DNA of 64,000 nt from an uncultured Alphaproteobacteria bacterium (GCA_902599045.1 CACKEA010000006.1:1-64000), one strand, 5' to 3'; numbered from the stretch's first letter, positions 49,638 to 58,307 are shown. Program-made: numbers and translations. Notes: a model not told the origin generated them from the letters alone.

Positions 49638-49991
49638 ATGCTTAATTTTATAGATTATATTAAAGCATGGGTAGAAGCGATGGAGAACAAGAATCCTGAA
49701 CAACTTGAATCTATTTTACATGACGAATTTCAATGGACTTCACATCACAAATCCTCCCTCCCGATGCAGGTCAGATCTAAAAAAGAAACCATTGCATGGT
49801 GTTTAGAAACAAAAGCAAAATTCCTCGATACGAAACCACTTTACACAAATGATGACGTATTCGTATTTGTGCAAGATATCATCCCACCTGAAGAAAAAAA
49901 TTCTAAATTTGTGACTATGGATCTTGTAAAAATCAAAAACGATAAAATTCTCTCACATAATCATGTTCGTGGGATTCATCCTGAGAGTTAA
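49638..49991 (+). CDS. NTF2-like/SnoaL-type small protein
   Basis: IKAWVEAMENKNPEQLESILHDEFQWTSHH. Confidence 0.7.
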   Translation: MLNFIDYIKAWVEAMENKNPEQLESILHDEFQWTSHHKSSLPMQVRSKKETIAWCLETKAKFLDTKPLYTNDDVFVFVQDIIPPEEKNSKFVTMDLVKIKNDKILSHNHVRGIHPES

Positions 49992-50006
49992 AAATATTAA
50001 AAATTT

Positions 50007-50239
50007 TTAAGATTTCTTTTTTTGGGTAGCCTTAGATGAAGACTTCTTTTTTTTTGTCACTTTTTTTTTGGGAGATGGGACTTTTGTTTTTTTCTTTTTG
50101 GCTTTTTGTTCTTTTGGTTTTTCTTCTATTTGGGTATTACTGGGGGAAGAAACCTTTGGAGTTGACTTTCTATTTTTAATAAAAATCCAAAAACGAAACC
50201 TACCAAGCCAAATATAACAATTAATAATAAAGGATCCAT
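50007..50239 (-). other. Possible frameshifted small gene: TM anchor plus Lys-rich tail
   Basis: MDPLLLIVIFGLVGFVFGFLLK in one frame, then -1 frame KNRKSTPKVSSP...EEKPKEQKAKKKKTKVPSPKKKVTKKKKSSSKATQKKKS*. Confidence 0.4.
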
Positions 50240-50465
50240 AGATTTAGTTATGTAGCTTTAAATTGAAAGAAATTATTTTTTTGAAATGTGGTGCAATGTA
50301 TTTTTTAAAAGCTTTATAAGCAAAAAATCCAAGCATACATGCAGAAATTAAGGCTAGTGTTGTTCCGATACACATTCGCTGAATTTATCATAATTAAAAT
50401 TATTAAAAAGTTTAAGTGATGCTTTTAATAAAAAATTCATAAAAAAAATTATATTAAATACAACC

Positions 50466-51107
50466 ATGACTAAGATAATAAAGAAAAAAGGCAATATTCA
50501 TAAATTAGCTAAACTTACCAAAGTCAAACTCGGTCAATGGAATGAGGTATGCGAGAGATCAGTAATTACTGACTCAGAAATTGGTGACTACTCTTATATA
50601 ATGGAAGACTGTGATATTGCCAATACGATCATTGGCAAATTTTGCTCTATCGCAAGAAATATTAGAATTAATGCAAGTAATCACCCCACATGGCAAATTA
50701 GTCAACATCATTGGACCTATCGAACGGAGTCTTACAAGCTTGGAAAAGACGACAAGGATTTTTTTCAATGGAGAAAAAAAAATACTGTAATTATTGGCAA
50801 TGATGTATGGATTGGTCATGGCGCCATTATTCTACCAGGGGTAAAAATATCTGATGGGGCGGTAATTGCGGCCGGTGCTGTCGTCACTAAAGATGTTCCA
50901 GCATATAAAATAAGTGGCGGCGTTCCATCTAAAATTATCAAAGATAGATTTAGCCCGAAATATGTAAAAAAACTTCTCTCAATCGCGTATTGGGATTGGG
51001 ATCGAAAAATGCTCAAAGCCAGATTGGCTGATATAAGAAAATTAAATGTAGAGAGTTTTATTGATAAATATTACTTTCCAACAGATAAAGATATTAAGAA
51101 AACCTAA
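50466..51107 (+). CDS. Hexapeptide-repeat acetyltransferase, phosphonate-metabolism (phn_thr) family
   Basis: [70 protein letters not shown]. Confidence 0.88.
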   Translation: MTKIIKKKGNIHKLAKLTKVKLGQWNEVCERSVITDSEIGDYSYIMEDCDIANTIIGKFCSIARNIRINASNHPTWQISQHHWTYRTESYKLGKDDKDFFQWRKKNTVIIGNDVWIGHGAIILPGVKISDGAVIAAGAVVTKDVPAYKISGGVPSKIIKDRFSPKYVKKLLSIAYWDWDRKMLKARLADIRKLNVESFIDKYYFPTDKDIKKT

Positions 51108-51168
51108 TGATTGTTTTCATGGACTTAAGAAATTGAATTTAATCACAATCTTTTTTGATTAGTTCTTA

Positions 51169-51489
51169 CTAACGATTGTCACCGGAACCTGAGAGTTTCC
51201 CACGGTTCACTCTGTCTTGTAATTTGTCTATGTTTAATTTAGCAATAGACTCCAAATCCCAACCAATATCATCAGCCAATAAGCTGATATACCAAAGACA
51301 ATCGCCAATTTCAGAGGCGATATCTTTACTAACATCTTTAATTTCTGTTCTATCACGGAGCACTTTTTTTACTTTGTTTGCAACCTCTCCTGCTTCACCT
51401 GCTAAACCTAGTGCCGGGTAAACCACTGCTTTATCTTTTGGGTATATCGCGGTGTTCTTCGCTTGAATTTGATAATCATTTAATTTCAT
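51169..51489 (-). CDS. MazG-like nucleotide pyrophosphohydrolase
   Basis: LGLAGEAGEVANKVKK, EIGDCLWYISLLADDIG. Confidence 0.88.
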   Translation of the reverse strand: MKLNDYQIQAKNTAIYPKDKAVVYPALGLAGEAGEVANKVKKVLRDRTEIKDVSKDIASEIGDCLWYISLLADDIGWDLESIAKLNIDKLQDRVNRGKLSGSGDNR

Positions 51490-51573
51490 CTATTTAACTC
51501 TCCCTACATTGCTAAGACACTTGTTTTTGTATCTTCCCAATTCATATAGATAATATCATCATTTTACTCTTAG

Positions 51574-51600
51574 AAGCCTGTGATAATTTCACAGGCTTTT
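51574..51600. terminator. Perfect 10-bp hairpin AAGCCTGTGA-TAATT-TCACAGGCTT
   Basis: Followed by TT on + strand; lies between two minus-strand genes. Confidence 0.6.
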
Positions 51601-51613
51601 ATATATAATTTAC

Positions 51614-51952
51614 TTAGTTGGTAGTCTTTAATTCTGTGGCGCCAGTTTCAGATCTCCACAAAAGACCATCTTTTTTCAAACTCACCATCAATAAGGCTTC
51701 TTTGTCACCCGATTTATATGTATTAAATGAATGCGTCACTAAGATATCATCATTCTCATATATACATCTGTGATTCTCTTGGACTAAGACCTCCATGAAC
51801 TCTTTAAATTCCTCATCTGGCAAGTCGTCTGCGCGAGTTATTACTTTACCTGAAGAATGAAAAACAAACTGCCAATCATCATGAAAACATTCTCTATGTC
51901 CCTTTACATCTTTATTTATCCATGTTTCTCTCATTTTTGCGTATAAAGTCAT
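51614..51952 (-). CDS. NTF2-like/SnoaL-type small protein
   Basis: TWINKDVKGHRECFHDDWQFVFHSSGKV. Confidence 0.65.
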   Translation of the reverse strand: MTLYAKMRETWINKDVKGHRECFHDDWQFVFHSSGKVITRADDLPDEEFKEFMEVLVQENHRCIYENDDILVTHSFNTYKSGDKEALLMVSLKKDGLLWRSETGATELKTTN

Positions 51953-51976
51953 AATTATTTCTCCTTTTATGTTTAT

Positions 51977-52261
51977 TTAATTTTGATGATTTAAGGTTAC
52001 TTGACCCACAAATGTTTCAACTGAAACCCTATTATCTTTATTAGTGTCTAGTCTTTTTTCCCTTGCTGCATCTGCATCTTTCATAGCTTTCTCATCAGGA
52101 TAAATCGTAACTGCCATCAAAGTATCATCGCTAATTCGCACACCAATCAATTGACTCGCTTGCGGAAATTCAGATGGTGCATTCTGCGTATATCCTTCTG
52201 ACTGTTTGTCAGCAGCCTCTTTTGAAGCCATTTTAACAGTTGTTATTCTTGCTATACTCAT
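51977..52261 (-). CDS. Small protein, possibly dimeric alpha-beta barrel type
   Basis: 94 aa, KMASKEAADKQSE...GVRISDDTLMAVTIYPDEKAMKDAD. Confidence 0.55.
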   Translation of the reverse strand: MSIARITTVKMASKEAADKQSEGYTQNAPSEFPQASQLIGVRISDDTLMAVTIYPDEKAMKDADAAREKRLDTNKDNRVSVETFVGQVTLNHQN

Positions 52262-52442
52262 TTAAAGCTCCTCCTTTATCTTGAACTGAATTATCTAACT
52301 AATATTTCAATATTACATTCTCATATCACTTTTATTAAATATTTAATTTCATGATTAACTTGAGCATTTTGCATATCATAAAGTTATAATTATAATTATA
52401 CTCTAACATATTAAGTTATTTCTATATGAAAGGAGTAGATTT

Positions 52443-52979
52443 ATGAGAATTAACAAAGGTGATAAAATAGAAGATATAGAATTACCTGACTCTTACGGAA
52501 ACATCTTTAAACTTTCTAGTACAAAAGGTAAAAAAGTATTATTAACTTTTTATAGACACGCTTCTTGTGCTGTGTGTAATTTAAGAATTAACGAGTTTGT
52601 AAAAAAATATCAAGAATTTGGAAATAACTTTACAATGGTAGGGATTTTTCATGCACCAGTTGATTTTTTAAAGAAAAATATGGATAGACATAATTTGCCA
52701 TTTACTGTTCTTGCAGATGAAAGTTTCAAATATTTTATAAAGTATGATGTTGAGAGATCTTACGGAAAACTTTTTTCTGCTTTTATTTTTAAAGTTCATA
52801 AATTTTTTTTAGCAGGAATAAAAGGTTATTTACCTGTTCAGTTTAAAGGGTATGTAGATATTGTTCCAGTTGATGTTCTAATTAACGAGAATGGGGTCGT
52901 TGAGGATGTGTATTATGGAAAAAGTGATATTGCTGATCACATGCCTTTCGATAAAATTAAGGCTTTTTCAATAGCCTAA
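52443..52979 (+). CDS. AhpC/TSA-family peroxiredoxin-like protein
   Basis: RINKGDKIEDIELPDSYGNIFKLSS, FYRHASCAVCNLR. Confidence 0.8.
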   Translation: MRINKGDKIEDIELPDSYGNIFKLSSTKGKKVLLTFYRHASCAVCNLRINEFVKKYQEFGNNFTMVGIFHAPVDFLKKNMDRHNLPFTVLADESFKYFIKYDVERSYGKLFSAFIFKVHKFFLAGIKGYLPVQFKGYVDIVPVDVLINENGVVEDVYYGKSDIADHMPFDKIKAFSIA

Positions 52980-52990
52980 AATTTTAATAA

Positions 52991-53200
52991 TCAGTTATAA
53001 AAATAGATTGCAAAACCAAGTATAAATATTCCTATCAGAAAATAACTAATTGCAGATTTTTTAAAATATATTTCCGATCTAAAAATAATATTAAAGATTT
53101 TGTATGATGCATAAACTATAAATGCAATAATTAATAAAGTGATTAGCCAAGTCCCTAAAAATTCTAGCGAAAAAAGTTTATCTAAAACACCCTCGTTCAT
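52991..53200 (-). CDS. Small membrane protein, unknown
   Basis: 69 aa with two hydrophobic segments. Confidence 0.5.
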   Translation of the reverse strand: MNEGVLDKLFSLEFLGTWLITLLIIAFIVYASYKIFNIIFRSEIYFKKSAISYFLIGIFILGFAIYFYN

Positions 53201-53318
53201 TATAAAATAATATATTAATAAATTTTTGAACCAAGACCCTTTGCCGTGACAAAAAAGGATTATTTTAAATAAACAAATAAATTCTATTGATTAATTGTCT
53301 TTAGATTAACAAAGGTAA

Positions 53319-53394
53319 TGGTGGAGCCAAGGGGGATCGAACCCCTGACCTCTACGCTGCCAGCGTAGCGCTCTCCCAGCTGAGCTATGGCCCC
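53319..53394 (-). tRNA. tRNA-Ala, anticodon GGC, CCA encoded
   Basis: Reverse strand GGGGCCATAGCTCAGCTGGGAGAGCGCTACGCTGGCAGCGTAGAGGTCAGGGGTTCGATCCCCCTTGGCTCCACCA folds as a cloverleaf. Confidence 0.98.
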
Positions 53395-53580
53395 AAGTCG
53401 ATTTAGCGAGAGAACTCTCCGATAATCTGACATTGATTCTAGGAAATTAATGAATCCATAGCAATATTTTTATTATTTTGTAATACCTCTAGCTATGCAA
53501 TTTGCAGGGGGCTATATATACCTTATGTAAATGCAGTCATGCTAAAAACTAAAATTTAGTTTTGAAAGTACTTATAACTT

Positions 53581-54108
53581 TCATTCAGACTTTAATTTTG
53601 CTTGGTCCTCTAAATATTGTGCAAGAAGTCTAGCATGTGCTCCTTTAGCTTCGGTAAATGCATCATCTATAATCTCGCAAAAATGACTATTATAAATATA
53701 ACCAAAAGTTTTTAACTCTAAGCTAGCTCTGTCTATATAAAAATAATTTCTTTCTGTTAAATCAGGTAAATCAAAATTAATATTCAAATCATCAACTGTA
53801 TAATTTCCATCAAATTTATTTAATTCCGGACCTCTATCAGTCATTTTAATACGGAATGCATCTACTATAAAATTTTCTCCCCCATATATTTTTAACCACC
53901 AAGCATGTCTATTAACAAGTGGATAGTCACCTATTTGAACATGGGGTTCTAGTAAACAAAATAAACTTGTGTCTTTCTCTGGATGTGTGTCTCCCCAACT
54001 CAAAGTTGGGATTAATAACAATATGGTTAAGAGGATTTCTTTAAATAGTTGGATTAGCCCCTTACTTAAATTGAGTCGAGTAGGTGGCTTTTTTTTATGC
54101 TCCAACAA
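53581..54108 (-). CDS. Exported hypothetical protein
   Basis: N-terminal EILLTILLLIPTLSWGD signal peptide, 175 aa. Confidence 0.6.
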   Translation of the reverse strand: MLEHKKKPPTRLNLSKGLIQLFKEILLTILLLIPTLSWGDTHPEKDTSLFCLLEPHVQIGDYPLVNRHAWWLKIYGGENFIVDAFRIKMTDRGPELNKFDGNYTVDDLNINFDLPDLTERNYFYIDRASLELKTFGYIYNSHFCEIIDDAFTEAKGAHARLLAQYLEDQAKLKSE

Positions 54109-54118
54109 TTTTATAAAA

Positions 54119-54487
54119 TTATTTTTTCATTGCGTTAAACGCACTTAAAGTGTCATCATAGGCTACAAACTTAAACAACTTATCATCTTTTACCTCCATG
54201 TAATGTCCAAAAATTGTATCCATGCCATCAGCGGTTGCTTTTGTATTTACAAAAACTTTATCACCTTCGCTGATCATCGACTCTACGGTAAGATGAAAAT
54301 TGCTCCAGAGCTCAGGGACTTTCATTAATTGTTTTTGATAACCCTCTTTATTATGAGTTCCTGAAAATGGGTGTTTATCACCTGGGTATATGAAAGTAAA
54401 ATCTTCATGTACCAAATTCATGAAACCCTCCATATCCCCTTTCGCAAAGAGATCATAACCTTGTTGTACTAATTCTTTTGAGTCCAT
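54119..54487 (-). CDS. NTF2-like protein (paralog A)
   Basis: MDSKELVQQGYDLFAKGDMEGFMNLVHEDFTFIYPGDKHPFSG; near-identical to 55741..56109. Confidence 0.85.
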   Translation of the reverse strand: MDSKELVQQGYDLFAKGDMEGFMNLVHEDFTFIYPGDKHPFSGTHNKEGYQKQLMKVPELWSNFHLTVESMISEGDKVFVNTKATADGMDTIFGHYMEVKDDKLFKFVAYDDTLSAFNAMKK

Positions 54488-54607
54488 AATTTATCCTTCC
54501 CTATTAGAAGTTTATAACATGTCACACAAAAATTAATTATTACAAATAACTAATAAATAAATTAATAATTTTAATTAATAGATAAGTATAAATACAATCG
54601 AAGACAA

Positions 54608-54667
54608 CTAATTGTTCGCCAAACTCAAACTAGGGATTAATAACAATAGGGCTAAGAGGGTTTTCAT
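54608..54667 (-). pseudogene. Orphan signal-peptide stub MKTLLALLLLIPSLSLANN*
   Basis: Reverse-strand ATG at 54667; DNA resembles the signal-peptide region of the 53581 gene. Confidence 0.5.
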
Positions 54668-54691
54668 TTCTCTAAAACATTAGTAGCATCA

Positions 54692-55081
54692 CTAAATAAA
54701 TTTTTCTTTTCTAATGTAACCCACTTTAGTTGTTTTAAAATATTTGAAAGGAACATTTAGATCTTCAATTGCTTTAATTGTTTCATCTGTAATATTACCG
54801 TAAACTTCTATTTCAAATTTATCTGCTATTTCTTGATGTTTTTCTACATATGCTACAACAGGAGGATTATTAATGTGGTGAACCATTGCTTCACTGGTAC
54901 GGTAGACTTCACTCCAGGTAAATTCTAATGGATCTGTTGGATCTTGATCGAAAGTATGGATCAACATATCTGGTTCTGAGGCATTAACAGAGTCATCAGC
55001 TTCTTTAGCTATCTTGAGATACTCTTCAACCTTACCTTCTTTTACACGTATTCTCGCTATTAAAATAAAAGGATTAGACAT
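54692..55081 (-). CDS. Antibiotic biosynthesis monooxygenase (ABM)-like small protein
   Basis: FILIARIRVKEGKVEEYLKIAKEADDSVNASEPDMLIHTF. Confidence 0.75.
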   Translation of the reverse strand: MSNPFILIARIRVKEGKVEEYLKIAKEADDSVNASEPDMLIHTFDQDPTDPLEFTWSEVYRTSEAMVHHINNPPVVAYVEKHQEIADKFEIEVYGNITDETIKAIEDLNVPFKYFKTTKVGYIRKEKFI

Positions 55082-55090
55082 TTTATAATA

Positions 55091-55366
55091 CTAATTTCCA
55101 CCTTCTAACATAATGAATGTTTGAGTTTCAAGATCTACTCCTGCTTCTGTTCTTAATTTTAACATTGAAGGCAAATTAAGCATTTCTTGCATTCGCTCCA
55201 TAGACTCAACCTGAAGAACTGTATAAATTTCATCTTTATTATCTTTGGGATGTCCATAAGCTAATACAGTAACCCCATATTCTTGCCTTAAACTGTCGTT
55301 TTCATCAAACGCTTGTTTCCAATGCTCATAATCTTTAGTTATTTTTGCGTGTGATATGATTTTCAT
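55091..55366 (-). CDS. Small protein, paralog of 57059..57328
   Basis: MKIISHAKITKDYEHWKQAFDENDSLRQEYGVTVLAYGHPKDN. Confidence 0.7.
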   Translation of the reverse strand: MKIISHAKITKDYEHWKQAFDENDSLRQEYGVTVLAYGHPKDNKDEIYTVLQVESMERMQEMLNLPSMLKLRTEAGVDLETQTFIMLEGGN

Positions 55367-55387
55367 TATTAAACTCCTTAAAATTTA

Positions 55388-55705
55388 TTAAACTAAAGTA
55401 TCTGTTTTTGCACCGGCTATAATGGAAGGCCCATCAATAACTTCGTGCTCTTTAGTTGTAAAATTAATAAAGTTTTCATGTGTAGATAAAAACTCAAAAA
55501 TTGCGCCTTTTTTATAATTATCAAGACTTTCTGAGTCTTTAAATATGTATACCCCACCAAATAAATTATCTTTTTCATCGCCTAAAAAATATTTTGATAT
55601 TAGGCCTTCTACACCTCTAAAATCCATTGCATCGATATGGGCTTGTGATTTAAAAGAGTCAACATCCAAGCCACTGAGGTTAAAATTTATTATCAAAATT
55701 TTCAT
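55388..55705 (-). CDS. YdhR-like putative monooxygenase
   Basis: FRGVEGLISKYFLGDEKDNLFGGVYIFKDSESLDNYKKG. Confidence 0.7.
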   Translation of the reverse strand: MKILIINFNLSGLDVDSFKSQAHIDAMDFRGVEGLISKYFLGDEKDNLFGGVYIFKDSESLDNYKKGAIFEFLSTHENFINFTTKEHEVIDGPSIIAGAKTDTLV

Positions 55706-55740
55706 TTTTTTTTATCCTTTCTAATTATTTTTTATAACTT

Positions 55741-56109
55741 CTATTTTTTCATTGCATTAAACATACTTAAGGTGTCATCATAAGCTATAAACTTTGACAT
55801 TTTACCATCTTTAACTTCCATGTAGTGTCCAAAAATTGTATCCATGCCATCAGCGGTAGCTTTTGTGTTCACAAAAACTTTATCACCTTCACTAATCATT
55901 GATTCTACCGTAACTTGAAGATTACTCCAGAGCTCAGGGATTTTCGTTAATGTGCCTTGAAAACTCTCTATGTTATGAGTTCCTGAAAATGGGTGTTTAT
56001 CACCTGGGTATATGAAAGTAAAATCTTCATGCAACATATTCATGAAACCTTCCATATCACCTTTTCCAAAGAGGTCATAAACTTTTTGTACTATTTCTTT
56101 TGAGTCCAT
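55741..56109 (-). CDS. NTF2-like protein (paralog B)
   Basis: About 101 of 122 residues identical to 54119..54487 by manual count. Confidence 0.85.
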   Translation of the reverse strand: MDSKEIVQKVYDLFGKGDMEGFMNMLHEDFTFIYPGDKHPFSGTHNIESFQGTLTKIPELWSNLQVTVESMISEGDKVFVNTKATADGMDTIFGHYMEVKDGKMSKFIAYDDTLSMFNAMKK

Positions 56110-56138
56110 AATTTAACCTTTCCTATTCAAATCTATAC

Positions 56139-56609
56139 TCAGTCCGGCATAGTTATATTAATTTTTCCTGCGTATGTACCACCATGTAAGTGAGCACCTG
56201 TAACTTTCCATTCAGAGGTACCCTTAATACCCTCAAATTTACCAGTTCCGGCCTGAATAATATTTTGTCCTCCACCAAGAGCTGGATTGAAACTTCCAGA
56301 CAACATAAAAGTATCACCACTCATATCGGAAATATGACAATTTATGTTTACCCAGATAAGTGATGTGTCTTCGTTTAACATAGCTTTAGAAGTACAGTCA
56401 GATGATGTAAGTGATGGAAAAAATTCTGGTTGATTGGTGTATTGGACCACATGAACATCACGAAAATCTGCTAACACTTTACCAGATGCTAAATTTTTTG
56501 TCACATTTGGCTCTGCTTCAAGCCAACTTCCCTCAAATTCAAAACTATATTCTGCTGAAATAGAATTTGTTGCGTAAAGTAAAAAAATAAAAATAAAGAA
56601 TTTTTTCAT
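56139..56609 (-). CDS. Exported hypothetical protein
   Basis: Signal peptide MKKFFIFIFLLYATNSISA; 156 aa. Confidence 0.65.
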   Translation of the reverse strand: MKKFFIFIFLLYATNSISAEYSFEFEGSWLEAEPNVTKNLASGKVLADFRDVHVVQYTNQPEFFPSLTSSDCTSKAMLNEDTSLIWVNINCHISDMSGDTFMLSGSFNPALGGGQNIIQAGTGKFEGIKGTSEWKVTGAHLHGGTYAGKINITMPD

Positions 56610-56695
56610 TTTTAATCTCCTTTTTTAAATATTATAAAAAATTTATTAAATTTTGATTAACTTCTTCAATGTTTTTATTGCATGATAACCATGTA

Positions 56696-56714
56696 CCAGC
56701 TGAGCTATGGCCCC
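56696..56714 (-). repeat. 19-nt exact copy of the 5' end of tRNA-Ala (GGGGCCATAGCTCAGCTGG)
   Basis: ccagctgagctatggcccc at 56696-56714, identical to 53376-53394, same orientation. Confidence 0.95.
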
Positions 56715-56733
56715 GCTTTTAAAACGAGTATAG

Positions 56734-56988
56734 TTACATTTTTTCTAATTTATATACAACATCTACGTTATTAAATTTGGCATCAAATTCTTTAGATCTC
56801 GGATCATCAAAAATTGCATAAAATTTCTCTTCATCTGTAACATTTGCAACAACTATAACTTTTCCATCTCTAACAAAGCCCATTTCAAATCCATCCGTAA
56901 ACTTCGCAATATCATCCTTAAATGATTCATATAATTTTAAATAATCTTCCTTCGTCCCATCAAAGGTGGATACAACACATATATTCAT
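56734..56988 (-). CDS. Small protein, possibly dimeric alpha-beta barrel type
   Basis: 84 aa, MNICVVSTFDGTKEDYLKLYESFKDDIAKFTDGFEMGF. Confidence 0.6.
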   Translation of the reverse strand: MNICVVSTFDGTKEDYLKLYESFKDDIAKFTDGFEMGFVRDGKVIVVANVTDEEKFYAIFDDPRSKEFDAKFNNVDVVYKLEKM

Positions 56989-57058
56989 TTTATTTTTCTC
57001 CTTTATTTTATTATAAATTAGTTTTATGAATGTTAAATTAAAACTTAAGGAGGAATAT

Positions 57059-57328
57059 ATGAAAATAATTATAAGTGCAAAAATAACCGAAGGTTATCCA
57101 AAGTGGAGAGACGCTTTTGTTAGTGCAGATGGTTTAAGAGAGAAACATGGTTTGAAAGTTTTAGCTTGGGGTCATCCTAAAGGTGATGAAAATAAGGTTT
57201 ACCAAGTTGTTGAAGTCGAGTCGATGGAGAAAATGCAAGAGGCTATTAAAGATCCAGAAATTGAAAATCTAAGATCAAATGCAGGTGTTGATTTTGAGTC
57301 TCAAGAAGTAATTGTCTTGGAAGAGTAG
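57059..57328 (+). CDS. Small protein, paralog of 55091..55366
   Basis: RBS AAGGAGG then MKIIISAKITEGYPKWRDAFVSADGLREKHGLKVLAWGHPKGD. Confidence 0.75.
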   Translation: MKIIISAKITEGYPKWRDAFVSADGLREKHGLKVLAWGHPKGDENKVYQVVEVESMEKMQEAIKDPEIENLRSNAGVDFESQEVIVLEE

Positions 57329-57373
57329 AATTGTAAAAAAATTGATCATAATAATTTTTGATTAGCAATTATT

Positions 57374-57562
57374 TTAATAATTTGTAAGCATAAGATATAA
57401 ACCAATAATACAAAATATTATTGTTAAAGATAAAGTTAATTTGAAAACTTTATTAATTAAAGAAAACTCTTTTTTGTTAATATACCTCTTTTTTAATATG
57501 TAAATCGCTGCTGTGAAAATTGAAAGAAACCAAAATGTATTTACAATGAATTCTGCGTTCAA
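57374..57562 (-). CDS. Small membrane protein
   Basis: 62 aa, two hydrophobic segments. Confidence 0.4.
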   Translation of the reverse strand: MNAEFIVNTFWFLSIFTAAIYILKKRYINKKEFSLINKVFKLTLSLTIIFCIIGLYLMLTNY

Positions 57563-57577
57563 TTTATAATCTTTCTA

Positions 57578-57985
57578 TCATAATTCCTGATTAAATTTTG
57601 TCGGCTTCCAGTTTTTTGGGGCAAGCTCTAAATCCTCAAATTCAAATGCTGGGGCTACTGTACAACCAATTAGACTAAACGATCCAGTTGATTTCATGGC
57701 AAACCAAGTATTCTTTTCAATGGTGAACATATACTTATTTTGAGATCCAATAGCATTTGTCTCAAATTCCTCACCATTTTTTGATGTAAATATGTTCAAG
57801 GGGCTTCCTGTATAAAAGTGTATTGTTTCGTTTTTGGTTATTCGATGCCAATGGGAATGTTCATGTTCCTCTAGCAAAAAATATATGTGACTGACATCCT
57901 TGTTTTTATAGACTTCGACGAAATGCCCTCCTTCTGGGTGGGGTATCATTTTATGATCTTCAATAAGCGATTTTACTAAGTTCAT
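57578..57985 (-). CDS. Cupin superfamily protein (DUF985/Cupin_5)
   Basis: MIPHPEGGHFVEVYKN, EHSHWHRITKNETIHFYTGSPL. Confidence 0.88.
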   Translation of the reverse strand: MNLVKSLIEDHKMIPHPEGGHFVEVYKNKDVSHIYFLLEEHEHSHWHRITKNETIHFYTGSPLNIFTSKNGEEFETNAIGSQNKYMFTIEKNTWFAMKSTGSFSLIGCTVAPAFEFEDLELAPKNWKPTKFNQEL

Positions 57986-58121
57986 TTATTTAATGGGTAT
58001 ATTCTTAGATTTATTCCATAAAATTAAAAATAGTTATATAAAAACATTGTATTTATTATCTTTTTTTACTTTTTAGGAATGTATTTCATTCTTCATCTAA
58101 AAATGTATTATAACAGTACAA

Positions 58122-58307
58122 ATGGCAATGGAAAATTTACAAACAATATCATGCCCAAAGTGTGACTTATCTGTTTCATCAATTTGTTCTAAATGTAACA
58201 AAGAAGTTGAAGTATCTCAGCTAGCTGATGGATGTGTAGTTCAAATTACTAAATGTGTTGAATGCACTAATACACCAGTTATTAGAGATGTCTGCTTAGA
58301 AAATTAG
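58122..58307 (+). CDS. Small Cys-rich (zinc-ribbon-like) protein
   Basis: SCPKCDLSVSSICSKCNKEV...CVVQITKCVECTNTPVIRDVC, eight Cys. Confidence 0.55.
   Translation: MAMENLQTISCPKCDLSVSSICSKCNKEVEVSQLADGCVVQITKCVECTNTPVIRDVCLEN

Noticed and set aside
49992-50235. Homopolymer-rich tract as a low-complexity repeat or CRISPR-like array
   Set aside because: No regular spacer/repeat pattern; better explained by a Lys-rich coding tail on the minus strand
53319-56714. Second functional tRNA-Ala at 56696
   Set aside because: Only the first 19 nt match; the rest of the cloverleaf is absent
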